DNA from: Eudorina sp. 2006-703-Eu-15
Taxonomy: Eukaryota > Chlorophyta > Chlorophyceae > Chlamydomonadales > Volvocaceae
Direction of reading: 5' to 3'
DNA: 64,000 nt
Assembly: GCA_003117195.1 (NCBI GenBank)
Contig: BDSI01000054.1
Span: 1 to 64,000 of the forward strand
A program made the translations under genes and the position numbers. Below, piece after piece: positions 10,596-23,080 of the stretch (the first letter of the stretch is position 1; each line of letters opens with the position of its first letter). A model generated the notes under the pieces. The model searched no databases, was not told the origin of the DNA, and saw only the letters and a program-made list of their open reading frames with translations.

Positions 10596-11742
10596 GGTGT
10601 GGGGCGAAGGGCGCGACACCCACAGATGTCGCCCAGCAAGGCGGGAGCGAGCTGCGTCTGGTTATTTTCGCATTCAAGAACGGCTGTTGATGTTACGGGT
10701 GTTCCATTCGGCGGCATGGTCCTGCCGTATCTAAGCAATACGGACCTGATCAGGTGGCAGTCGTTGGTGGTAGGTGCTGTGCTCTTGCTTGATAGGCGTA
10801 ATTGAGTTGATCATGTTCCGTAATACTCACGGACCTCGCGGAGCCATCCATCAGTGAATTCGAGGCCTCGCTCATCAGAGCACAGCTCTCGGACAGGGGG
10901 GGTAGCGATGACGCTCTCGGCTGCTGCTTGCTTGTTTGGCAGACAGGATGATGTCCCGGTTGGCGCGACGGGCGGATGTTGCTGTCAGCTTGCGCGGCCA
11001 TGCCCGGCTCGCTCGCCCCCAGCACGAGGACGGGCTCTGCGCTGTCATCAGCTGCACGGCCGCCGGACATAGAGCTTGTAGCAGGGACGACGCCAGACGG
11101 CCAGAGTCCGAGTCCTCTTGACCTCCGCACGGAGGAACCCTAAGCCTACTGAACTGTAAATCGCCAAATTTCTGAAGATCCGATCCCTGAACACATGCCC
11201 TTAACTCTCTGTGGCGAGATCAATGCAAAATTGACTGCGCAACGCCAGATACACGCATCCACACACACGCGGGACGACCTCTACCAAGGTACCTTATTTA
11301 CATGGATGGCAGCTGGCCACACCAGGTCGGGAGGCTGCCATGTATGGTCATCTTATACGGTAGCTGGCCCGCAGGGAACTTGCCTGATTTCGCGGCGAAC
11401 TTGTCACAGTTCTTGAACAGGCCACGGACCAGAACGGTAGATAGTCCACAGCACGACGCCTACATACAGCACTCGCCAAGCGGAGACCCGTAACCCCAAA
11501 GCCAACGACACCTTGCCCCTAACAAGCTAACAGACTTCTCCGGACTCAACAGGCATGTGGCACTTGATCGTTCGGGGGCGCCTAAGCCACCCTCAAAATG
11601 TCAGTTGCTTCTCATACCGTACGGTATCCTTGATCCCTAGGAAGTGCGAGCTGCGTACACCGTCAAGCAAGGGCCACATCGACGCCGACCCGATGCAGTT
11701 TTGTTTCCAATAAGCAATACACAACACACACACGGGTGCCCC
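10596..11742. other. Convergent intergenic region
   Basis: This region separates the plus-strand FAS1 stop (10418) from the minus-strand giant gene stop (11743-11745). Open frames here (for example 10750-11130 minus) show no recognisable domain or coiled-coil pattern. Candidate TGTAA poly(A) motifs are at 11155-11159 (plus, for FAS1) and 11298-11302 (minus, for the giant gene); with those sites the two 3' UTRs would not overlap. Confidence 0.5.
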
Positions 11743-13489
11743 TCACAGCGCACCCGCGCCCCGCAGCGCGGCCGCGAGCTCAGACTCGGCTCGTTGGGCC
11801 TCCGACTGCACCTCCTCCACCAGCACCTGCAACGTACGACCGTCCCATGAGTCGCCTGCACCGCCGACTGCGGCGCTCACGCCGCCACGACTCGCCCCGC
11901 TTGCACGGCGCCCAGGCCCCACCGGCTTCTGCTGGAGGGCTGCTGCATTATTCCGACAGGTGATGACGGCCCTGCCAACACCCTCCCCAGCTGTGCCAGT
12001 GGAGGACAGCATGACTGCTGAGCGGACGCCCCGCCGGCTGTTGAGAACCGCTGCGGCGGCCGCCGCCGGGTCCGCTGCGTCAGCTACGGCCGCCAGCAGC
12101 TGGTCTCGGAGCTGGTCCGCCTCCGTCTGCACCTCGTCGACATCCCGTAACGTGTCCTGCGTGCATGCGGCGGAGTAAGGAACGGCTAGGTGGACGGATT
12201 GGAGGATTCGGCTCAGTAACTCACGTCCCACCGAGGTGCAACAGGTGCCCGTCAGCGGGTTGGGAGAGTGTACTTCGGTGTTGATGTTGACATCAGTGTA
12301 TCGCCAATCAACCTACGCAACGCCCAGATCGATAGAAACAGAGATCCTGGTCGAAAGAAACCCCGCGGCGCCTTCTTAAGCTCCGTGAACAAACCGCGAC
12401 CAACCCCGCAGGCCCCATACCTCGCCCTCCACGCCATCCGCCGGCGCCATCACCACCGCCGCCGCCTCCATCGCCGCCTCCAGCGCCGACAGCAGTTCGC
12501 CCACCCGCTGCGCCGCCTCCACCGACGCCGCCACCTGCTGCCGGCGGTGCTGCTGGTGCTGCAGCCCCAGCATGCAGGCCAGGTCGCCCGCGTCCGGCCC
12601 CAGCAGGTGCCGCACGTCCTCCACCGACAGGCTGGTCAACTGGGAAATGTCCTGGGCGGACAGGAGCCCCGCGGACGCGGCCCCCTCCGCAGGCGCGGGC
12701 ACCGACGTCGCCCCGGGCAGGCGCGTGGAAGTGCGCGCCTGGTGCGGGTGCTGGTGCGGGTGCAGGTGCGGGTGGTGCTGTTGCTGTAGGTGGTCGGCTG
12801 CGGCGTCCATGGCAGCAACCGACTGCAGCAGCACCCGGCAGACGTCGCGCAGCGCCTCCAGCAGCTCACCCGCGCGGCGGTGCAGGGCGGCCAGGGTGGC
12901 GGCCGCCTGCCGGCGCGTCGCCGCCTCGCGGCCGTGCGCTGCCTCGAGCTGCTTGGCGGCCTCCGACCGCTGTTCGCGTTCCTGCGGCACAGAGGGTGGG
13001 TTTCGCGTTTCGGGAGCAGAGAGGCAAGCTGCAAGAGCGGCATCAATCACCCGAAAGCCGGTTTCAGGGCTGGCAGTCTGTCACCGATGAACTCTCGGAG
13101 TCTCTCGCAGTCCGCTGTCACATGCTCAATAAGGAGTGACACGTACATACACCCGGGCGCTGCAGCACTGCGACCTCAGCACCTTGTCAAGGTCCGCCAG
13201 CGCGACTCGCAGCGCCGCCTCCCGCTTCGCCAGGTCCGCCCGCAGCCGGGTGCCCGCGCGCCTCGCCGCCTCCAGCTCCTCGCCGCCCGCCTCCGCAGCG
13301 GCGCTGCCCGCCGCCAGGGACGTCTGCGCCGCCTCCAGCCGCTCCCGCAGCTCCTTGATCACGGCGTCCTTGCGGGTGAGCGCCGCCGCCAGGCCCCGCG
13401 CCCTCGCCTCGGCGCCGGCCTCCTCGTTGGCCGCGACCGTCTGCTTCTGTGTGAGCACCTCAAGCTCCTCTACACGGCGCCTCAGATCC
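11743..13489 (-). CDS. Giant gene exons 69-71: C-terminal coiled coil
   Basis: Exons: 13183-13489, 12421-12981 and 11743-12156. Exon 69 has LTRKDAVIKELRERLEAAQT. Exon 70 holds LLEALRDVCRVLLQSVAAMD, a His/Gln/Pro-rich insert and then ISQLTSLSVEDVRHLLGPDA, an acidic-leucine segment less repetitive than the rest. Exon 71 ends VLVEEVQSEAQRAESELAAA-LRGAGAL and a TGA stop. Candidate poly(A) motif TGTAA (minus) is at 11298-11302. Confidence 0.78.
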
Positions 13490-16400
13490 CTGCGTGCAGA
13501 GAGGGCAGTGGCGGATATCAACAGGAATGAAACATCTGGGTGACTCTCGGCTTTCGGACCCAGTGAAATACGGTACTCGGCGCATCAAGTCTCTGTGGGC
13601 CCTGGGTCGTCCCTGTGGGGCCGGACGTGGGCGTTGCGACACACACCAAGGCACATATCAGGCACACGTCAGGTACACATACACACATACACCCGGCTCA
13701 GTTAGCTCTCTGTGACACCCGGTGGTGATCTGAAAGGTCGGACCACGCAGACTCGACCGGGATCCCCAGTGGAGCATCCGTGACAGCAACATTCCCACAC
13801 ACAGCAACCCTTCCCCTAGGCAATCCCAGTCAGGGGGACACGCGATGTGGCATGACGGGGCACCGGGGAGCGAGTGAGGGTTCAGACGACACAGCGCACC
13901 GCAGTGCCCCACCTGACCAACGCCGCCTTGCGGTCCACGTTCGCCTTTGCCTCCCGCAGTCGGGCCTCCAGGGCCTGCCGCGCCGCCCGCTCGCCCTCCA
14001 GCGCGCTGGCCGCCGCGCGTGCGTTCGCGGCGGCCGCCTCCAGCGCGGCCGCGAGCGGGTCGTCCTCCACCCCGCTCGCGGGCCCCGGCCGCGCGCCGTT
14101 GGCGTTCTCCTCGGGTATGAGGTCGGGGAAGAAGCTCCCGAGGCCACCCGCGCTCGAGAACCCGCCCGCCGCCAGGCCGCCGTGAGAGGCCATGGATCCC
14201 GCCAACGAGGGCCGCAGGGAGTGACCCGTGGGTCCGGCGGCGGGCGCGGTGGCGAAGCGGTTCGCGCGCGCGGCCCGCAATGCGCCGGCGGCGGTGGGCA
14301 GTCCCGGAGGCAGACCCATGGGTCCGTCGACGGACTGGACGGAGGAAGAAGGCTGGGCCATCGCCATGCTCTGCGGTGACCGAGGGCAAGCCGCGTGACA
14401 AATACGGCACCAAGTACGACACCATTCACGACGTCCATGAACCCCAAGGACTGCTGCTGAGCAGATCCCAGACCAGCACCCGCAAGTGAACGGTCAAAGC
14501 TGTACGGTGTTCGCGGTCCGAACCTTCGTGGCCGCTTCGCGGCCCACGACCCAAGCCGGTGTGTACGGTAAGAGCTGATGTACTGCAGCAGCATATGCCC
14601 GTCATCCGGTATGCGCCCGGCCAGGCCGGACCCTCCCCCCCGCTCCTTCCACGCACCTGCAGGGCCTGCAGTGCCTTCTGTCGACGGGCGCTGTCCGCCC
14701 GGGCTGCCTTGAGCTGCTCCCGGCAGGCGGCGAGCTCCGCCTGCAGCTGCCGGTGCTCGTCCTGCACACGTGCCCGTCCACACACACCCGCAAGGCAAGC
14801 CGAGCCTGAGCCCATCTTTCTTTCAGAGTGCACGGAATACACACACACACACACGCACACACACACTGTCATTCATCCTTCCCCTGTTGACCCCCGCCGG
14901 GCGGACCCACCCACGCACCCACCCACCCACCCGCACAACCCCGCCCACACCACGCACCGTGGAGACGGCCCTGGCGCGCACCCCATCCAGCTGCTCCGTC
15001 ACCGCCCGCAGCTTCGCCCGCAGCCGCGCCATGGCGCCCCTCAACAGCCCCGCCTGCGCCTCCACTCGGCCGCGCAGCGCCCGCTCGAACGCCGCCTCGC
15101 GCTGCGCCGCCGCCAGCGCCTCCGACGCGCGCGCCAGCGCCATAAGCTGCGAGGGCGCCAATTGCTGCTGACCCGCGTGGGCCGCCGCCCCGGCACCTAT
15201 CAGGTCTGGCTCTGACCTGGTGGCCTGCGTGGGCGCGGCAGCCGCCTGCGGGTGCCTGGCCGACGCAGCCTCGGACGCCGCCGCGGCGGCGGCTCTGGTG
15301 CTGGCCTGGCTCGGGTCCAAGCGTGTCCGTCGTCGGGCGGCGACGGAGAGGCTGCCGGCGCGGCGCAGGCTGCGGTGCAGGGGCGGCGGCAGCGCGCTGC
15401 CGTTCCGTCGGGCGCCGGGGGGCGCCTGGCCCGCGCCGCCGTCGGAGAGGGCAGCGGCAGCCGCCGCGCGGGCGCGCGCGCGCGGCTGCGGGCTGTCGGC
15501 GCCGTCGCTGTCCGTATGGCGGGGCAGCAGCAGCGAGTGTCCGCTGCCGTGCGTGTCGATGTAGGTGCGGATGCGCCGTTCCAGGGTCGCCACTTCGGCG
15601 GCCTTCTGGGCTTGGTACTGACTGTAGGGGCGTCGCGGGGCGGCACGCACGCTGATTCGGGCGGGTTTCCTTGCCCAACTTAACACACGGACTCCCTCGT
15701 GGCACTTTGGGGGGCGGGTACCAGCTACACGGTGGCGCGGTTTGGGTTTTGCAGTATTTGGTTCGCGAGGAGGCTACGGCTGTCACCTATGACCCTAGCG
15801 GGGTCCACAGTGAAATACATATGTTGATGCTAATGATACTCTTTGTTGCCACCTCAATGGAGCCTGGACCACCACATGCACGCGGGCTAGGGCTAGGTCG
15901 GCGTCAACGCGTCACCTGAACTGCTCCTGCACCGACTGCAGCTCCCTCAGCAGCTCCTGCCGCGCCGCCTCCAGCTGCGACAGCCGCCGGCTGTAGTCGC
16001 CCTCCAGCGCCTGCAGCCGGCTGGACGCCGACTCCTCCGCCGCCCGCTCGCTGGCCGCCACCGCCGCCTCGGCCCGCGCGATGGCCTGCTCCGCGAAGCG
16101 ACGCCGCTCCTGGTCGATTTGCTGTTGGAGGTCCTGCAGGCGGAGCAGTTCGGGATACCGGATGGGGCTCGATGTGGGTACCACACGGCCGCTGCAGCGT
16201 GCAGCCGCTGCGATATGTTATATATGTGCCCGGGGCGCGTGGGTGCTGCCAACGAGGGCGCTGTGCTGTGATGGCGATAATGACGACGAGGAGGACGACG
16301 GTGATGATGACGCTGATGAGGAGAAAGAGGACAGCACCATGCCACCATCAGCCCCATCAATGCAGTGCGAGGTCTTGCATGCGGCCTTTCATGTTCCCCG

Positions 16401-19400
16401 ACTGTTGCCGCGGTATCCAGAGGAGCCTCGACCCAAGTTCCGCAGACACAATACACCCCGGTGCGACGCACAGCAACGCATCTCTAGCAACCCCCCCACC
16501 AAACAAAAAGGACGCGCGTTCCCCCCGCACCTGTATTTGCGCCGCGTGGCGCGCCGTCAGCTGCTGCCTGTCCGCATCCACGGCCGCCTGCAGCTCCACC
16601 ATCTGCGTCCTCAGGTCGTCCAGGTCGGCGGCGATCGCCTCGCTGCGTCGCATTGCGGCGCCGGTAGTGGCCTGTGTCCAACATCATCAGGAGGTGGTGT
16701 CACCGGAGGCGGTGTCTGGCTCATCCGCAAGGGCGCTCTGCAGCGGCGGCGGCCGCCATCGCGAACCAAGGATCCCCGGACCCCGAGCATGCATGGCATT
16801 GGGCAAAGCCGGCGGTCGCCGCGCGTGGGCCGGCGCGATGACGGTCCTGCTGCGAGCGTGTCCGTGTCCTGCCTCATGCAGCGTGAAACCCGTTCCCGTG
16901 AAGCGTCCAAAGCGGCCAAAGCCTGGCCGCGTCGTTTGCCGTGCAGGCGGTCCCCTGGAGCGCGTCTTTATCTTGTTTACCTTCCCCGCCGCAGCCGGGT
17001 CACTGACCTGCAGTTGCGCCCGCTCACGCTCCCACTCCGAGCGCCTTGCCTCCGTGTCCGCCTGAGAGGGTAAAAGGACACACGTGTCCTCGCCGTGGAT
17101 GGAATGGATGAATGTCACAGCGGACCCCACACCGGTGCCTGCCCCGCCGTGGTGGTTGTGCAGCTGACTGACATTGCAGGTATTCCACGGCGCTCTGACC
17201 ATACAGGGCCAATGCACCGGCGCTGGCGCTTGTCTTAGTGCGGACAGCTGGTAACTGGGTAGGTGATATCCGTCGCATCACGGTAAGGGACACCCAGCAT
17301 ATCGCGCAGCGGCCGCAAGTGTCGTGGGCCTGGGTGGTTCGGGCGCGCTCCTTGCCCTTCACACCGACAGCCCCGGCTGTCCCACCTGCAGCTGCTTGAT
17401 GACGGCCTGGTACCTGACGATCCGCGTCAGCGCGTTCCAGCGCCCCACCTGGACCTCGCTGAGCGCGGAGCGGCGCATGGCCTCCGTGTGGGCCTGTATG
17501 TCCGGGGCAGCGCAGCTTCCTCAGACAGACACACGGACGGTGCTTCAGAGGACATGTGTCGGACGGCCTCCATCCGGGCGCTAACTGAGATTTCTAGGAA
17601 TCAGATGCACCTGTGTTCTTAGGCAGGCAGGCAGGAGTGCGTGACACGCGACTGTGTGTCAGGAGGCGCGAGGAGTGGGGAACCGCATGCGGCCGGTCTT
17701 CATTGTGACTGTGGCGCGTAAGGTTGCAGGCCACCGTGGCCACGCGCCAGCCCGCCGAACCACAGCAATGTTGGTTCGATTTCCTTGCCCGGCTTAAGAG
17801 CTGGAGGCAAGGCGGCGCTCTCACACCTGCATGCTGACCAGGATGGGCTCCAGCTCCCTCAGCTTCGCCTCGACGGCTGCGGGCGCGGCCTTGGCCGCCG
17901 CTTGCGCCTCCGCCAGCCTGGCAGTCAGCTCCTCCACCCGCTCCGCCGCCCGCTGGCCGCACTCGGCGGCTCGCCGCTCCGCCGCCGCCAGACGGCCCTC
18001 CAGGCTAGCGATGAGGTTCAGCCGACCCTGCCAAGAAGCCCACCGCGGCGTTAATGCGACCATCCGGACTTCTGTGACAGTCAAGTCGTGCCCATGCACC
18101 GCCCAGTCGGACGCGATCCCTATGCCGCGGGATGGTATCAGATCAGACGTGACTTGCTTGGGGCTAGACGGCTTACCCACGAAAAACGACACGCCAGCCA
18201 ACACGCCAGAGTGCTGGAAGCGCCTAATCCCCAAGGCAGTCCGATAGGGACCAAACTGCCGATATAACACGGTGCGCACACACGTTTGCACATGTGCAAT
18301 GTGTTAGGGATGCAAACGTGTCGTCTAGGGCATTCTGTCATACGCCGGACGCAGACACCAGGCAGCAAAGCACGGCGTGGAATGCCTCCCATGCCTCCCC
18401 GCGCCTGGCCCCTCACCCTCTCTGACTGCTGCAGCCGCTGCCGCAGAGAGTCCGACTCGGCTCGCCACGCCGCCGCGCGCTCCTCTGCCCGCTCCGCAGC
18501 GGCTCGGGCTGCCGCCGCCGAGGCATGAGCCTGCGGAGGAGAAGTTCGTCTGTTCCGTGACATGAGTACCAGGGTGATGCTCGGCGTATTATATTTCATC
18601 ATTATTATTGTTAATCATCATTAATAATCATTGTTATCATCATTACCCCGCTGGGGCAAGCATGGCGTCCAGTGCCTGCCTCAGGTCCTCTTGGTGCCTG
18701 CCTGGAGACGGCCTGACCCGCGACGAAAAAGGACATGCGACCAAAAACAAAAACAACAGCAAAGAGGCCACAGCTGCGCGCGTGCGCCCCCGCCGCAGCC
18801 GAGACGGCACAGATGTGCAAGGTGTCCGAAGGGAAGGTACTGCGGCTCCGCAGGTCGCGGGCAACGCACCTGGAGCGACTCTGTCCGGTACGGGGCGTCA
18901 ACGTCCCCTGCCTGTGCAGCATGAGGCGGCGCACCGATAGTCGCGAAGTGGCGGCGGAACACAACGCCTCGTGGGCAGCGACACAGTAACCATGTTGGTG
19001 GCAGGTACAGCAATGCCGAGTAGCAGGCACAGCTATTTCGGCGACAGGCATAGCTATGCTGGTGGCAGGCATAGCTACGTGGATGGCAGGTACAGCCATG
19101 TGGATGGCGGTATAGCCGTGTCGTGTAGCAGGTACAGCTGTATTGATGACAGGTATAGGCCATGGCCGCGTCCATGCCGTACCTGTTGGGCGCTGTTATG
19201 GCTCTCCCGCAGCGACACCAGCAACCGGGCGCGCTCGCCTTTCTCCTGGGCCACAGCAGCCTGCCGCAGGGAAACCACATTTCAGGCGTCAGGAGTCAAA
19301 ACTCAAGAGGTACGGTGAACGGCTGTCAGGCATCCTAGCCCATCCTATCGCATGACCGACCTCGTATTCTCAGTTGGTCGGAGAGGTGAGGTCCGACACC

Positions 19401-22400
19401 GGTGTCACACCCTGGATCCAGATGGGGCCGGGCTGGAATACGGTAGTTTGGTTCAGGTGTGGGCTTCCAATCCCCGCGTGCCTACACAACACGAAGACCC
19501 CACCCGGGGCCAAGGCGCTACCGTGCCTTGAGTGTCGCCACCTCCTCCAGGTGCGACGCGAGCTCCGCCGCCGCCTTGGCCCGCTCCGCATCCAGCTGCT
19601 GCTGCAGCGCCGTCGCGCGCGCGGCCTCCTCGGCCGCCCGGGCCACCAGCGCCTGCGCCTCCTGTCCTCCGCCACACGGGTGCACCGCCTCCAGCTCCCT
19701 GCGCGCCGCCTCCACTCCAGATAGCTCCGCCGCCAGCCTGAAACCGGCAGTGGTACCGGCAGTGGTACCGCGAATGAAGGGGTAGTGGCTTTATCGCTGA
19801 CCATGCGATAGCGGTACCGCCAATCAATATAGACAGTGGTGACGCAAGGGGGTAAAGTATGGCAGCACGGCATAGAAGACCCACGTGGGCCCAGAGACGT
19901 ATATTGGCCCTACAGACGGCATCCAGACGGGGGCCGCCTCCGTCGCGCCGTCCTCACCTGGACGCCTCCGCGCGCCAGGTGCGCAGCTCCTGCTCCAGGT
20001 GCTGCACCGAGACCACGTGGCGCTCCGACGCGGCGGCCTCGCGGGCGGCCGCCGAGGCGTTGAGCAGCGACAGCTGCGCGCCCAGCTCCTTGCTGCGCTG
20101 CTTCCATTTGTCGGCGCGGGCCTTGTGCTTGGCGGCCGTCGTGGCGAGGGCGACGGCTTGCGCGTGCGTGACGGCTGCAGTCAGGAGGAGGCGCGCAAGG
20201 AACACGGCCGAGTGTTGCGGGGGTGCGGGAGGTTGCTGCCAGTAGCTGCTGAGGACGACGGCACCCTGAGGAGTGACTGCATCGCCGCAGCATGTGTGTG
20301 GACAAACACGCCGACGCGACAGGGTGCCCCTCACAGCCACACCTGGAAAGAAAAGAGTATTGCCCTTCGGGAAGCGGAGGAGAGGCTGCATAGCTCTGTC
20401 GAGGGAAAATGACATCTTAAGTGCCAGTGCGCTGCTACTCACCAGGCGGCTGCGCGGAGCCCTCACTCGTCGGCGGCATCTTGGCCTCTGGGACGCTGCC
20501 GCTCTGCCTCACCGAACCGGCCGCAACCGCAGCCGCAGCCTGCCCGCTCTGCCGGCTGCCGACGCTGCTCGATGAGGGATGATGGTCCAGGCCCCGCAGG
20601 TCGGCGCTGGGATCGTCGCCAGCGCCACAACCCACACCAACATCCCCGACAACACCCGCGCCCTCCCTCACGACCGTGACGTCCGTGCTGGTCCCCGTGG
20701 ACTCCAATGCCGCGGCCGCGTGCACCTCGAGGACACAGCGCCGCTGCTGTTCCGCACCGTTCGTCGGATTCGGAATCGGGACAGGCATAGGAATGGAGCC
20801 GGAGGCGGACGACTCCCAGCTCAGCCAGGCGGGGACGCTCCGCTCAGTCGAGGGCGTGGGCGTGGCAAGCAACGCGGCGGCGCCTTGCGCGCCGGAGGAG
20901 GATGGCAGGTGCGCCGCGACGGACTGGATGCTGGCCGGGCCCGCCGGACCTGCGACGGCGCGGATTGTCAAGGCGGTGAGTAGAGGCGGACAGGACAGCC
21001 CGGGGCGCCCACCACAGCGTCAATTCACTCAAGTGTACTGGAACGGGGCGAGGGCCGCCGCTGCGGTGGCCTGCTAGTCTTGACAGTCTTGCTAATGTTA
21101 CCACTGGTCCTGCCTGTTTCAACACGTGGGGACCGTGGAGCGGGGGCCTCTAGGTCCGACACCACGTCCTGCACGGGATAGCGGTCCCGGGTCCGGGACG
21201 GTGGGTCCTGCATCGGATAGGGGTCGTCTTCCCTGGAGCTCCTTACTGGGCCCACCTGACAGGCGCACAGCCGCGCCGTCCGAGGGGCCGTAGCTCGTGA
21301 CCGATGTCGTCGGCGTGCTGGTGGCGGTCGCTGGGTCCTGGCGAAGGGCAGGTAGGGGTGCGGGGCGTGCTCTCATGCGCCCAGAAGGTGGAGTTGCATA
21401 CCGACTGGCCGGACTGGCGGGATTACAGCTTGCAAGGCAGTGGTTCTCAACAGACCAGCTATCAGCCAGCGCTTAATGACAAGCCGCCGCGAACGGGGAA
21501 TGGCCCAGTCACTGACCCGTTCAAGGGGGAAGGGAGGGCGGGAGGGGCGGCCGGTCGCGAACCGGCGCATGGACGCTTTGCGCGCAGGACATACCGTCCT
21601 TCCCGGAGGCTTGCTTGCCTGTGCGGCGACGTTCCCCAGCTCCGTCTTCAACATGCCGACCGTTGTATCCATCGTCACAAGCTCCGAAACCACGCGGGCC
21701 AGCATCTGCGAGCATGTGGGTCAAAGCACTTGACGCCGTTGGCTCCAATGGACGAAATTTCGCGTAAGAATGCGGCTTCCCTGCGACCGGATTTATTGGA
21801 GTGTCGCCGCCGCACGCCCGAGCGCCGAGCGAATCGTCGACCTTTCGGGAGCCGGACAACGGTGCAATGATGTAAAAAGCCTTGACCATCAGGTTCATCC
21901 GCCCCGTCCCTGTGTTTATAAGGGGGCGCGTGAGAACGCCCGCGCGCACCTGTTGGACGTCGTCAGGCGGGGCGGCCTGCTGCTGCGACAACGCGGCGAA
22001 CTGCGTCTGCATGCGATCGCACAGCGCGTGGAGGGCGGAGATGCTGCCCTCCAGGATCCTGGACAGCTGCGACGCGCTCCACAGCTTCGAGGCCTGCGCC
22101 GGCCGGCAAGCAACGAACACGCCGCCCTTGCCATCGCTCGTCCGTCCATCCGAATCTCCTACGGTATCTCGGAACCAATCCTCGCCACCAATGATAACCA
22201 TCGGAGCATCCTCACCACCGACTGACATAAGCCTATCCGCCCGAGCAGCGGTGTGAAACCCCAAACTTTTAAAGTCGGAAACGTGAGACAGGAGTTCGAG
22301 GCGCCACGCAGCCGCGGTGCGAGGTTTCCTGCCCCACAAAGGATACGGTATCTCACCTGGTCTTCCTGCGGCCTCCCGACGTCGTCCCGGCCCACAGCTG

Positions 22401-22988
22401 ACGCCTGCAGCTTCCGCATCAGCTCCCGGCAGCGGTCCAGCTCGCCCTCCAGGTGAGCGCACCGGAAGGCGACGTCCTCCCGCTGCTGCAGCAGCACGCG
22501 GTAGTCCTCGTGCAGGCGTCGCAGCTCGTCGGCGGGAGTGTCCGGGCAGGTATCACCCGAGGCCGCTTCTAGCGCTCCCGACGACGAGGATGGCGCAGCG
22601 GCGCCGCTCAGCGTCGTCGCATCCTTCACAGAAGCTTCCGCGGATTTGCGACCTCCGGGAATCCGCACACGGTCACAGGACAGGTCCAAGGGCCATGGGC
22701 CAAGAATTCCCATTTCGTTCACAGTACGACCAAGTGAAAGAAGCCGTGCGCTGGCAAGGCGGAAGTGCGTGATGTGCGATGGGCACAGCAGCGCCCGACA
22801 GGTGCCCGTAAGCGTAAGATTGTGTGTTTTGCGACCTCCCGACCGACACCAGTTGCAACATACCTGAAGAAACGGGGCAAAGCAGCTCTGGGACAAGGGA
22901 GCTCAAGTATGCGTTTGAGTATATGTGCACCCCTGATTCATGAGGCCCACAACCTCCTTTATTTGAGTACCCCACCCTCCCACCAGGC

Positions 22989-23080
<92 letters not shown>

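Noticed and set aside
10750..11130. A further exon of the giant gene downstream of exon 71
   Set aside because: Exon 71 ends in a natural stop and this frame shows no heptad pattern or matching acceptor.
12268..15655. Long plus-strand Arg/Ala/Ser-rich open frames opposite giant-gene exons
   Set aside because: They are GC-rich shadows of the coiled-coil exons on the other strand, with no domain and no consistent splice sites.
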